From: Parietaria judaica
Lineage: Eukaryota > Streptophyta > Magnoliopsida > Rosales > Urticaceae
Direction of reading: 5' to 3'
NCBI GenBank assembly: GCA_954871525.1
Contig: CATOZS010000010.1
Span: 930,001 to 994,000, forward strand
Length of the DNA stretch: 64,000 nucleotides
Made by a program: the position numbers and the translations under genes. Shown here piece by piece: positions 49,972-61,496 of the stretch (position 1 is the stretch's first letter; each line of letters starts with the position of its first letter). The notes beneath the pieces were generated by a model, which saw only the letters and a list, made by a program, of their open reading frames with translations, was not told where the DNA came from and ran no database searches.

Positions 49972-51410
49972 CTGAGTCTTTTTCCCATTTTACGCGAAAA
50001 AACCCTAATTGGACGATATTTTAAACAAAACATGAACTTCAAAATGCTTCATAATGTGTAACTGTATCACATTTACTTATTTTAATCCCTAAATAGCGAA
50101 GCACTGTCTCGTAGTTTCTATATCAAGCGGTTAACGGGTGAAAATCATTACCGAAAACTGTTGAAAATTGGTTTTCTTACGAAAGCAAATACGATGCGTT
50201 CTTGATGAAATTTGAGTTGCTAGACCTTCATTAGGGTGGTTTTACTATAGACTGGGTTATTGTCGTCTTTAAAAGTGTTTTGAGGTCTTTTCAAACCCAG
50301 TTTCAACAATTAACGCGTTGTCCAAAAAAAGCTGAGTCTTTTTCCCATTTTACGCGAAAAAACCCTAATTGGACGATATTTTAAACAAAACATGAACTTC
50401 AAAATGCTTCATAATGTGTAACTGTATCACATTTACTTATTTTAATCCCTAAATAGCGAAGCACTGTCTCGTAGTTTCTACATCAAGCGGTTAACGGGCG
50501 AAAATCATTAAAGAAAACTATTGAAAATTGGTTTTCTTACGAAAGCAAATACGATGCGTTCTTGATGAAATTTGAGTTGCTAGACCTTCATTAGGGTGGT
50601 TTTACTATAGACTGGGTTATTGTCGTCTTTAAAAGTGTTTTGAGGTCTTTTCAAACCCAGTTTCAACAATTAACGCGTGGTCCAAAAAAAGCTGAGTCTT
50701 TTTCCCATTTTACGCGAAAAAACCCTAATTGGACGATATTTAAACAAAACATGAACTTCAAAATGCTTCATAATGTGTAACTGTATCACATTTACTTATT
50801 TTAATCCCTAAATAGCGAAGCACTGTCTCGTAGTTTCTATATCAAGCGGTTAACGGGTGAAAATCATTACCGAAAACTGTTGAAAATTGGTTTTCTTACG
50901 AAAGCAAATACGATGCGTTCTTGATGAAATTTGAGTTGCTAGACCTTCATTAGGGTGGTTTTACTATAGACTGGGTTATTGTCGTATTTAAAAGTGTTTT
51001 GAGGTCTTTTCAAACCCAGTTTCAACAATTAACGCGTGGTCCAAAAAAAACTGAGTCTTTTTCCCATTTTACGCGAAAAAACCCTAATTGGACGATATTT
51101 TAAACAAAACATGAACTTAAAAATGCTTCATAATGTGTAACTGTATCACATTTACTTATTTTAATCCCTAAATAGCGAAGCACTGTCTCGTAGTTTCTAT
51201 ATCAAGCGGTTAACGGGTGAAAATCATTAAAGAAAACTATTGAAAATTGGTTTTCTTACGAAAGCAAATACGATGCGTTCTTGATGAAATTTGAGTTGCT
51301 AGACCTTCATTAGGGTGGTTTTACTATAGACTGGGTTATTGTCGTCTTTAAAAGTGTTTTGAGGTCTTTTCAAACCCAGTTTCAACAATTAACGCGTGGT
51401 CCAAAAAAAG
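48892..51410 (+). repeat. Higher-order repeat 5, copy 1: 7 monomers (2,519 bp)
   Basis: The order is plain AAG (48892), GGGCGA/AAG/GTCGTATTT (49252), CTTAAAAATG/AAG (49612), CCG/GCGTTG (49972), CTACATC/GGGCGA/AAG (50332), CCG/GTCGTATTT with one T lost in GATATTTAAAC (50692) and CTTAAAAATG/AAG (51051). The same seven follow immediately in the same order. It overlaps the end of the AAG run because that run supplies its first three monomers. Confidence 0.92.
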
Positions 51411-53929
51411 CTGAGTCTTTTTCCCATTTTACGCGAAAAAACCCTAATTGGACGATATTTTAAACAAAACATGAACTTCAAAATGCTTCATAATGTGTAA
51501 CTGTATCACATTTACTTATTTTAATCCCTAAATAGCGAAGCACTGTCTCGTAGTTTCTATATCAAGCGGTTAACGGGTGAAAATCATTAAAGAAAACTAT
51601 TGAAAATTGGTTTTCTTACGAAAGCAAATACGATGCGTTCTTGATGAAATTTGAGTTGCTAGACCTTCATTAGGGTGGTTTTACTATAGACTGGGTTATT
51701 GTCGTCTTTAAAAGTGTTTTGAGGTCTTTTCAAACCCAGTTTCAACAATTAACGCGTGGTCCAAAAAAAGCTGAGTCTTTTTCCCATTTTACGCGAAAAA
51801 ACCCTAATTGGACGATATTTTAAACAAAACATGAACTTCAAAATGCTTCATAATGTGTAACTGTATCACATTTACTTATTTTAATCCCTAAATAGCGAAG
51901 CACTGTCTCGTAGTTTCTATATCAAGCGGTTAACGGGCGAAAATCATTAAAGAAAACTATTGAAAATTGGTTTTCTTACGAAAGCAAATACGATGCGTTC
52001 TTGATGAAATTTGAGTTGCTAGACCTTCATTAGGGTGGTTTTACTATAGACTGGGTTATTGTCGTATTTAAAAGTGTTTTGAGGTCTTTTCAAACCCAGT
52101 TTCAACAATTAACGCGTGGTCCAAAAAAAACTGAGTCTTTTTCCCATTTTACGCGAAAAAACCCTAATTGGACGATATTTTAAACAAAACATGAACTTAA
52201 AAATGCTTCATAATGTGTAACTGTATCACATTTACTTATTTTAATCCCTAAATAGCGAAGCACTATCTCGTAGTTTCTATATCAAGCGGTTAACGGGTGA
52301 AAATCATTAAAGAAAACTATTGAAAATTGGTTTTCTTACGAAAGCAAATACGATGCGTTCTTGATGAAATTTGAGTTGCTAGACCTTCATTAGGGTGGTT
52401 TTACTATAGACTGGGTTATTGTCGTCTTTAAAAGTGTTTTGAGGTCTTTTCAAACCCAGTTTCAACAATTAACGCGTGGTCCAAAAAAAGCTGAGTCTTT
52501 TTCCCATTTTACGCGAAAAAACCCTAATTGGACGATATTTTAAACAAAACATGAACTTCAAAATGCTTCATAATGTGTAACTGTATCACATTTACTTATT
52601 TTAATCCCTAAATAGCGAAGCACTGTCTCGTAGTTTCTATATCAAGCGGTTAACGGGTGAAAATCATTACCGAAAACTGTTGAAAATTGGTTTTCTTACG
52701 AAAGCAAATACGATGCGTTCTTGATGAAATTTGAGTTGCTAGACCTTCATTAGGGTGGTTTTACTATAGACTGGGTTATTGTCGTCTTTAAAAGTGTTTT
52801 GAGGTCTTTTCAAACCCAGTTTCAACAATTAACGCGTTGTCCAAAAAAAGCTGAGTCTTTTTCCCATTTTACGCGAAAAAACCCTAATTGGACGATATTT
52901 TAAACAAAACATGAACTTCAAAATGCTTCATAATGTGTAACTGTATCACATTTACTTATTTTAATCCCTAAATAGCGAAGCACTGTCTCGTAGTTTCTAC
53001 ATCAAGCGGTTAACGGGCGAAAATCATTAAAGAAAACTATTGAAAATTGGTTTTCTTACGAAAGCAAATACGATGCGTTCTTGATGAAATTTGAGTTGCT
53101 AGACCTTCATTAGGGTGGTTTTACTATAGACTGGGTTATTGTCGTCTTTAAAAGTGTTTTGAGGTCTTTTCAAACCCAGTTTCAACAATTAACGCGTGGT
53201 CCAAAAAAAGCTGAGTCTTTTTCCCATTTTACGCGAAAAAACCCTAATTGGACGATATTTAAACAAAACATGAACTTCAAAATGCTTCATAATGTGTAAC
53301 TGTATCACATTTACTTATTTTAATCCCTAAATAGCGAAGCACTGTCTCGTAGTTTCTATATCAAGCGGTTAACGGGTGAAAATCATTACCGAAAACTGTT
53401 GAAAATTGGTTTTCTTACGAAAGCAAATACGATGCGTTCTTGATGAAATTTGAGTTGCTAGACCTTCATTAGGGTGGTTTTACTATAGACTGGGTTATTG
53501 TCGTATTTAAAAGTGTTTTGAGGTCTTTTCAAACCCAGTTTCAACAATTAACGCGTGGTCCAAAAAAAACTGAGTCTTTTTCCCATTTTACGCGAAAAAA
53601 CCCTAATTGGACGATATTTTAAACAAAACATGAACTTAAAAATGCTTCATAATGTGTAACTGTATCACATTTACTTATTTTAATCCCTAAATAGCGAAGC
53701 ACTATCTCGTAGTTTCTATATCAAGCGGTTAACGGGTGAAAATCATTAAAGAAAACTATTGAAAATTGGTTTTCTTACGAAAGCAAATACGATGCGTTCT
53801 TGATGAAATTTGAGTTGCTAGACCTTCATTAGGGTGGTTTTACTATAGACTGGGTTATTGTCGTCTTTAAAAGTGTTTTGAGGTCTTTTCAAACCCAGTT
53901 TCAACAATTAACGCGTGGTCCAAAAAAAG
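51411..53929 (+). repeat. Higher-order repeat 5, copy 2: 7 monomers (2,519 bp)
   Basis: Monomers start at 51411, 51771, 52131, 52491, 52851, 53211 and 53570. Compared by eye with copy 1, the only differences I see are CACTGTC to CACTATC in the third and seventh monomers. Even the one-base deletion in the sixth monomer (GATATTTAAAC) is shared. This is the most recent-looking duplication in the window. Confidence 0.92.
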
Positions 53930-55369
53930 CTGAGTCTTTTTCCCATTTTACGCGAAAAAACCCTAATTGGACGATATTTTAAACAAAACATGAACTTCAA
54001 AATGCTTCATAATGTGTAACTGTATCACATTTACTTATTTTAATCCCTAAATAGCGAAGCACTGTCTCGTAGTTTCTATATCAAGCGGTTAACGGGTGAA
54101 AATCATTACCGAAAACTGTTGAAAATTGGTTTTCTTACGAAAGCAAATACGATGCGTTCTTGATGAAATTTGAGTTGCTAGACCTTCATTAGGGTGGTTT
54201 TACTATAGACTGGGTTATTGTCGTCTTTAAAAGTGTTTTGAGGTCTTTTCAAACCCAGTTTCAACAATTAACGCGTTGTCCAAAAAAAGCTGAGTCTTTT
54301 TCCCATTTTACGCGAAAAAACCCTAATTGGACGATATTTTAAACAAAACATGAACTTCAAAATGCTTCATAATGTGTAACTGTATCACATTTACTTATTT
54401 TAATCCCTAAATAGCGAAGCACTGTCTCGTAGTTTCTATATCAAGCGGTTAACGGGTGAAAATCATTACCGAAAACTGTTGAAAATTGGTTTTCTTACGA
54501 AAGCAAATACGATGCGTTCTTGATGAAATTTGAGTTGCTAGACCTTCATTAGGGTGGTTTTACTATAGACTGGGTTATTGTCGTATTTAAAAGTGTTTTG
54601 AGGTCTTTTCAAACCCAGTTTCAACAATTAACGCGTGGTCCAAAAAAAACTGAGTCTTTTTCCCATTTTACGCGAAAAAACCCTAATTGGACGATATTTT
54701 AAACAAAACATGAACTTAAAAATGCTTCATAATGTGTAACTGTATCACATTTACTTATTTTAATCCCTAAATAGCGAAGCACTATCTCGTAGTTTCTATA
54801 TCAAGCGGTTAACGGGTGAAAATCATTAAAGAAAACTATTGAAAATTGGTTTTCTTACGAAAGCAAATACGATGCGTTCTTGATGAAATTTGAGTTGCTA
54901 GACCTTCATTAGGGTGGTTTTACTATAGACTGGGTTATTGTCGTCTTTAAAAGTGTTTTGAGGTCTTTTCAAACCCAGTTTCAACAATTAACGCGTGGTC
55001 CAAAAAAAGCTGAGTCTTTTTCCCATTTTACGCGAAAAAACCCTAATTGGACGATATTTTAAACAAAACAGGAACTTCAAAATGCATCATAATGTGTAAC
55101 TGTATCACATTTACTTATTTTAATCCCTAAATAGCGAAGCACTGTCTCGTAGTTTCTATATCAAGCGGTTAACGGGTGAAAATCATTACCGAAAACTGTT
55201 GAAAATTGGTTTTCTTACGAAAGCAAATACGATGCGTTCTTGATGAAATTTGAGTTGCTAGACCTTCATTAGGGTGGTTTTACTATAGACTGGGTTATTG
55301 TCGTCTTTAAAAGTGTTTTGAGGTCTTTTCAAACCCAGTTTCAACAATTAACGCGTTGTCCAAAAAAAG
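53930..55369 (+). repeat. Shortened continuation of HOR 5
   Basis: 53930 (GCGTTG), 54290 (CCG, GTCGTATTT, without the T deletion), 54650 (CTTAAAAATG, CACTATC) and 55010 (CAGGAAC, TGCATCAT, GCGTTG) follow the HOR 5 order but lack the CTACATC monomer. 54290 may therefore be a chimera between the CTACATC and GTCGTATTT monomers, produced by loss of one unit. Confidence 0.75.
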
Positions 55370-58300
55370 CTGAGTCTTTTTCCCATTTTACGCGAAAAAA
55401 CCCTAATTGGACGATATTTTAAACAAAACATGAACTTCAAAATGCTTCATAATGTGTAACTGTATCACATTTACTTATTTTAATCCCTAAATAGCGAAGC
55501 ACTGTCTCGTAGTTTCTATATCAAGCGGTTAACGGGCGAAAATCATTAAAGAAAACTATTGAAAATTGGTTTTCTTACGAAAGCAAATACGATGCGTTCT
55601 TGATGAAATTTGAGTTGCTAGACCTTCATTAGGGTGGTTTTACTATAGACTGGGTTATTGTCGTCTTTAAAAGTGTTTTGAGGTCTTTTCAAACCCAGTT
55701 TCAACAATTAACGCGTGGTCCAAAAAAAAACTGAGTCTTTTTCCCATTTTACGCGAAAAAACCCTAATTGGACGATATTTTAAACAAAACAGGAACTTCA
55801 AAATGCTCCATAATGTGTAACTGTATCACATTTACTTATTTTAATCCCTAAATAGCGAAGCACTGTCTCGTAGTTTCTATATCAAGCGGTTAACGGGCGA
55901 AAATCATTAAAGAAAACTATTGAAAATTGGTTTTCTTACGAAAGCAAATACGATGCGTTCTTGATGAAATTTGAGTTGCTAGACCTTCATTAGGGTGGTT
56001 TTACTATAGACTGGGTTATTGTCGTCTTTAAAAGTGTTTTGAGGTCTTTTCAAACCCAGTTTCAACAATTAACGCGTGGTCCAAAAAAAGCTGAGTCTTT
56101 TTCCCATTTTACGCGAAAAAACCCTAATTGGACGATATTTTAAACAAAACATGAACTTCAAAATGCTTCATAATGTGTAACTGTATCACATTTACTTATT
56201 TTAATCCCTAAATAGCGAAGCACTGTCTCGTAGTTTCTATATCAAGCGGTTAACGGGTGAAAATCATTACCGAAAACTGTTGAAAATTGGTTTTCTTACG
56301 AAAGCAAATACGATGCGTTCTTGATGAAATTTGAGTTGCTAGACCTTCATTAGGGTGGTTTTACTATAGACTGGGTTATTGTCGTATTTAAAAGTGTTTT
56401 GAGGTCTTTTCAAACCCAGTTTCAACAATTAACGCGTGGTCCAAAAAAAACTGAGTCTTTTTCCCATTTTACGCGAAAAAACCCTAATTGGACGATATTT
56501 TAAACAAAACATGAACTTAAAAATGCTTCATAATGTGTAACTGTATCACATTTACTTATTTTAATCCCTAAATAGCGAAGCACTGTCTCGTAGTTTCTAT
56601 ATCAAGCGGTTAACGGGCGAAAATCATTAAAGAAAACTATTGAAAATTGGTTTTCTTACGAAAGCAAATACGATGCGTTCTTGATGAAATTTGAGTTGCT
56701 AGACCTTCATTAGGGTGGTTTTACTATAGACTGGGTTATTGTCGTCTTTAAAACTGTTTTGAGGTCTTTTCAAACCCAGTTTCAACAATTAACGCGTGGT
56801 CCAAAAAAAGCTGAGTCTTTTTCCCATTTTACGCGAAAAAACCCTAATTGGACGATATTTTAAACAAAACATGAACTTCAAAATGCTTCATAATGTGTAA
56901 CTGTATCACATTTACTTATTTTAATCCCTAAATAGCGAAGCACTGTCTCGTAGTTTCTATATCAAGCGGTTAACGGGTGAAAATCATTACCGAAAACTGT
57001 TGAAAATTGGTTTTCTTACGAAAGCAAATACGATGCGTTCTTGATGAAATTTGAGTTGCTAGACCTTCATTAGGGTGGTTTTACTATAGACTGGGTTATT
57101 GTCGTATTTAAAAGTGTTTTGAGGTCTTTTCAAACCCAGTTTCAACAATTAACGCGTGGTCCAAAAAAAACTGAGTCTTTTTCCCATTTTACGCGAAAAA
57201 ACCCTAATTGGACGATATTTTAAACAAAACATGAACTTAAAAATGCTTCATAATGTGTAACTGTATCACATTTACTTATTTTAATCCCTAAATAGCGAAG
57301 CACTGTCTCGTAGTTTCTATATCAAGCGGTTAACGGGTGAAAATCATTAAAGAAAACTATTGAAAATTGGTTTTCTTACGAAAGCAAATACGATGCGTTC
57401 TTGATGAAATTTGAGTTGCTAGACCTTCATTAGGGTGGTTTTACTATAGACTGGGTTATTGTCGTCTTTAAAAGTGTTTTGAGGTCTTTTCAAACCCAGT
57501 TTCAACAATTAACGCGTGGTCCAAAAAAAGCTGAGTCTTTTTCCCATTTTACGCGAAAAAACCCTAATTGGACGATATTTTAAACAAAACATGAACTTCA
57601 AAATGCTTCATAATGTGTAACTGTATCACATTTACTTATTTTAATCCCTAAATAGTGAAGCACTGTCTCGTAGTTTCTATATCAAGCGGTTAACGGGCGA
57701 AAATCATTAAAGAAAACTATTGAAAATTGGTTTTCTTACGAAAGCAAATACGATGCGTTCTTGATGATATTTGAGTTGCTAGACCTTCATTAGGGTGGTT
57801 TTACTATAGACTGGGTTATTGTCGTCTTTAAAAGTGTTTTGAGGTCTTTTCAAACCCAGTTTCAACAATTAACGCGTGGTCCAAAAAAAAACTGAGTCTT
57901 TTTCCCATTTTACGCGAAAAAACCCTAATTGGACGATATTTTAAACAAAACAGGAACTTCAAAATGCTCCATAATGTGTAACTGTATCACATTTACTTAT
58001 TTTAATCCCTAAATAGCGAAGCACTGTCTCGTAGTTTCTATATCAAGCGGTTAACGGGCGAAAATCATTAAAGAAAACTATTGAAAATTGGTTTTCTTAC
58101 GAAAGCAAATACGATGCGTTCTTGATGAAATTTGAGTTGCTAGACCTTCATTAGGGTGGTTTTACTATAGACTGGGTTATTGTCGTCTTTAAAAGTGTTT
58201 TGAGGTCTTTTCAAACCCAGTTTCAACAATTAACGCGTGGTCCAAAAAAAAACTGAGTCTTTTTCCCATTTTACGCGAAAAAACCCTAATTGGACGATAT

Positions 58301-58974
58301 TTTAAACAAAACATGAACTTCAAAATGCTTCATAATGTGTAACTGTATCACATTTACTTATTTTAATCCCTAAATAGCGAAGCACTGTCTCGTAGTTTCT
58401 ATATCAAGCGGTTAACGGGTGAAAATCATTACCGAAAACTGTTGAAAATTGGTTTTCTTACGAAAGCAAATACGATGCGTTCTTGATGAAATTTGAGTTG
58501 CTAGACCTTCATTAGGGTGGTTTTACTATAGACTGGGTTATTGTCGTCTTTAAAAGTGTTTTGAGGTCTTTTCAAACCCAGTTTCAACAATTAACGCGTG
58601 GTCCAAAAAAAAAACTGAGTCTTTTTCCCATTTTACGCGAAAAAACCCTAATTGGACGATATTTTAAACAAAACATGAACTTCAAAATGCTTCATAATGT
58701 GTAACTGTATCACATTTACTTATTTTAATCCCTAAATAGCGAAGCACTGTCTCGTAGTTTCTATATCAAGCGGTTAACGGGTGAAAATCATTACCGAAAA
58801 CTGTTGAAAATTGGTTTTCTTACGAAAGCAAATACGATGCGTTCTTGATGAAATTTGAGTTGCTAGACCTTCATTAGGGTGGTTTTACTATAGACTGGGT
58901 TATTGTCGCCTTTAAAAGTGTTTTGAGGTCTTTTCAAACCCAGTTTCAACAATTAACGCGTGGTCCAAAAAAAA
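55370..58974 (+). repeat. Block with CAGGAAC/GCTCCAT monomers about 2,161 bp apart
   Basis: Monomers 55731 and 57892 share CAGGAACTTC, GCTCCAT, GGGCGA and AAG, and each follows a GGGCGA AAG monomer whose A-tract is one base longer. Between them are two GTCGTATTT/CTTAAAAATG pairs (56091/56451 and 56811/57171). 58253 and 58615 are near-consensus CCG monomers, and 58615 has a private GTCGCCTTT. Monomer lengths are 360-362 bp because of A-tract gains. Confidence 0.82.
58253..58614 (+). repeat. Reference CCG-class monomer
   Basis: This copy carries the majority base at nearly every diagnostic site: CCCTAATT, CTTCAAAATGCTTC, GGGTGA, ATTACCGAAAACTGTTG, TTGAGTTG, CATTAGGG, GTCGTCTTT and GCGTGG. It is 362 bp rather than 360 only because the terminal A-tract is two bases longer than usual. 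It is a useful standard for scoring the other monomers. CCG-class and AAG-class monomers are both abundant throughout the window. Confidence 0.9.
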
Positions 58975-61496
58975 CTGAGTCTTTTTCCCATTTTACGCGA
59001 AAAAACCCTAATTGGACGATATTTTAAACAAAACATGAACTTCAAAATGCTTCATAATGTGTAACTGTATCACATTTAGTTATTTTAATCCCTAAATAGC
59101 GAAGCACGGTCTCGTAGTTTCTATATCAAGCGGTTAACGGGCGAAAATCATTACCGAAAACTGTTGAAAATTGGTTTTCTTACGAAAGCAAATACGATGC
59201 GTTCTTGATGAAATTTGAGTTGCTAGACCTTCATTATGGTGGTTTTACTATAGACTGGGTTATTGTCGTCTTTAAAAGTGTTTTGAGGTCTTTTCAAACC
59301 CAGTTTCAACAATTAACACGTGGTCCAAAAAAAACTGAGTCTTTTTCCCATTTTACGCGAAAAAACCCTTATTGGACGATATTTTAAACAAAACACGAAC
59401 TTCAAAATGCTTCATAATGTGTAACTGTATCACATTTACTTATTTTAATCCCTAAATAGCGAAGCACTGTCTTGTAGTTTCTATATCAAGCGGTTAACGG
59501 GTGAAAATCATTAAAGAAAACTATTGAAAATTGGTTTTCTTACGAAAGCAAATACGATGCGTTCTTGATGAAATTTGAGTTGCTAGACCTTCATTAGGGT
59601 GGTTTTACTATAGACTGGGTTATTGTCGTCTTTAAAAGTGTTTTGAGGTCTTTTTAAACCCAGTTTCAACAATTAACGCGTTGTCCAAAAAAAGCTGAGT
59701 CTTTTTCCCATTTTACACGAAAAAACCCTAATTAGACGATATTTTAAACAAAACATGAACTTCAAAATGCTTCATAATGTGTAACTGTATCACATTTACA
59801 TATTTTAATCCCTAAATAGCGAAGCACTATCTCGTAGTTTCTATATCAAGCGGTTAACGGGCGAAAATCATTACCGAAAACTGTTGAAAATTGGTTTTCT
59901 TACGAAAGCAAATACGATGCGTTCTTGATGAAATTTGAGTTGCTAGACCTTCATTAGGGTGGTTTTACTATAGACTGGGTTATTGTCGTCTTTAAAAGTG
60001 TTTTGAGGTCTTTTCAAACCCAGTTTCAACAATTAACGCGTGGTCCAAAAAAAACTGAGTCTTTTTCCCATTTTACGCGAAAAAACACTAATTGGACGAT
60101 ATTTTAAACAAAACATGAACTTCAAAATGCTTCATAATGTGTAACTGTATCACATTTAGTTATTTTAATCCCTAAATAGCGAAGTACTGTCTCGTAGTTT
60201 CTATATCAAGCGGTTAACGGGTGAAAATCATTACCGAAAACTGTTGAAAATTGGTTTTCTTACGAAAGCAAATAAGATGCGTTCTTGATGAAATTTGAGT
60301 TGCTAGACCTTCATTAGGGTGGTTTTACGATAGACTGGGTTATTGTCGTCTTTAAAAGTTTTTTGAGGTCTTTTCAAACCCAGTTTGAACAATTAACGCG
60401 TGGTCCAAAAAAAGTTGAGTCTTTTTCCCATTTTACGCGAGAAAACCCTAATTGGACGATATTTTAAACAAAACATGAACTTCAAAATGCTTCATAATGT
60501 GTAACTGTATCACATTTACTTATTTTAACCCCTAAATAGCGAAGCACTGTCGCGTAGTTTCTATATCAAGCGGTTAACGGGCGAAAATCATTACCGAAAA
60601 CTGTTGAAAATTGGTTTTCTTACGAAAGCAAATACGATGCGTTCTTGATGAAATTTGAGTTGCTAGACCTTCATTAGGGTGGTTTTACTATAGACTGGGT
60701 TATTGTCGTCTTTAAAAGTGTTTTAAGGTCTTTTCAAACCCAGTTTCAACAATTAACGCGTGGTCCAAAAAAAACTGAGTCTTTTTCCCATTTTACGCGA
60801 AAAAACCCTTATTGGACGATATTTTAAACAAAACATGAACTTCAAAATGCTTCATAATGTGTAACTGTATCACATTTACTTATTTTAATCCCTAAATAGC
60901 GAAGCACTGTCTTGTAGTTTCTATATCAAGCGGTTAACGGGTGAAAATCATTAAAGAAAACTATTGAAAATTGGTTTTCTTACGAAAGCAAATACGATGC
61001 GTTCTTGATGAAATTTGAGTTGCTAGACCTTCATTAGGGTGGTTTTACTATAGACTGGGTTATTGTCGTCTTTAAAAGTGTTTTGAGGTCTTTTTAAACC
61101 CAGTTTCAACAATTAACGCGTTGTCCAAAAAAAGCTGAGTCTTTTTCCCATTTTACACGAAAAAACCCTAATTAGACGATATTTTAAACAAAACATGAAC
61201 TTCAAAATGCTTCATAATGTGTAACTGTATCACATTTACATATTTTAATCCCTAAATAGCGAAGCACTATCTCGTAGTTTCTATATCAAGCGGTTAACGG
61301 GCGAAAATCATTACCGAAAACTGTTGAAAATTGGTTTTCTTACGAAAGCAAATACGATGCGTTCTTGATGAAATTTGAGAGTTGCTAGACCTTCATTAGG
61401 GTGGTTTTACTATAGACTGGGTTATTGTCATCTTTAAAAGTGGTTTGAGGTCTTTTCAAACCCAGTTTCAACAATTAACGCGTGGTCCAAAAAAAA
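58975..61496 (+). repeat. Divergent block with a 1,440-bp duplication
   Basis: The pair 59335/59695 (CTTGTAG, AAG, TTTTTAAACCC, GCGTTG; then TTACACG, AATTAGACG, TTTACATAT, CACTATC) recurs at 60775/61135, four monomers later. 58975 and 60055 share CATTTAGTT. Private changes are much denser than in the middle of the window: monomer 60055 alone has about eight (for example AAACACTA, AATAAGATG, GTTTGAAC, AAGTTGAG). 61135 is 362 bp because GA is duplicated (TTGAGAGTTGC). Confidence 0.85.
59205..59387 (+). other. Chance 60-codon ORF in one satellite monomer (not a gene)
   Basis: The frame TTG ATG AAA TTT GAG TTG CTA GAC CTT CAT is followed by a TAG stop in the other monomers checked. In this monomer CATTAGGG reads CATTATGGT, so TAG becomes TAT at 59235-59237 and the frame runs on to a TAA at 59385-59387, across the junction into the next monomer. 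The predicted product has no recognisable domain, signal peptide or family resemblance. The start would be TTG or the next ATG, with nothing upstream supporting translation. It is a single-base stop loss in non-coding satellite DNA. Confidence 0.95.

Noticed and set aside
59205..59387. 60-codon ORF as a small protein gene
   Set aside because: It is satellite sequence with a single-base stop loss; the same frame is closed by TAG in the other monomers checked, and nothing supports expression.
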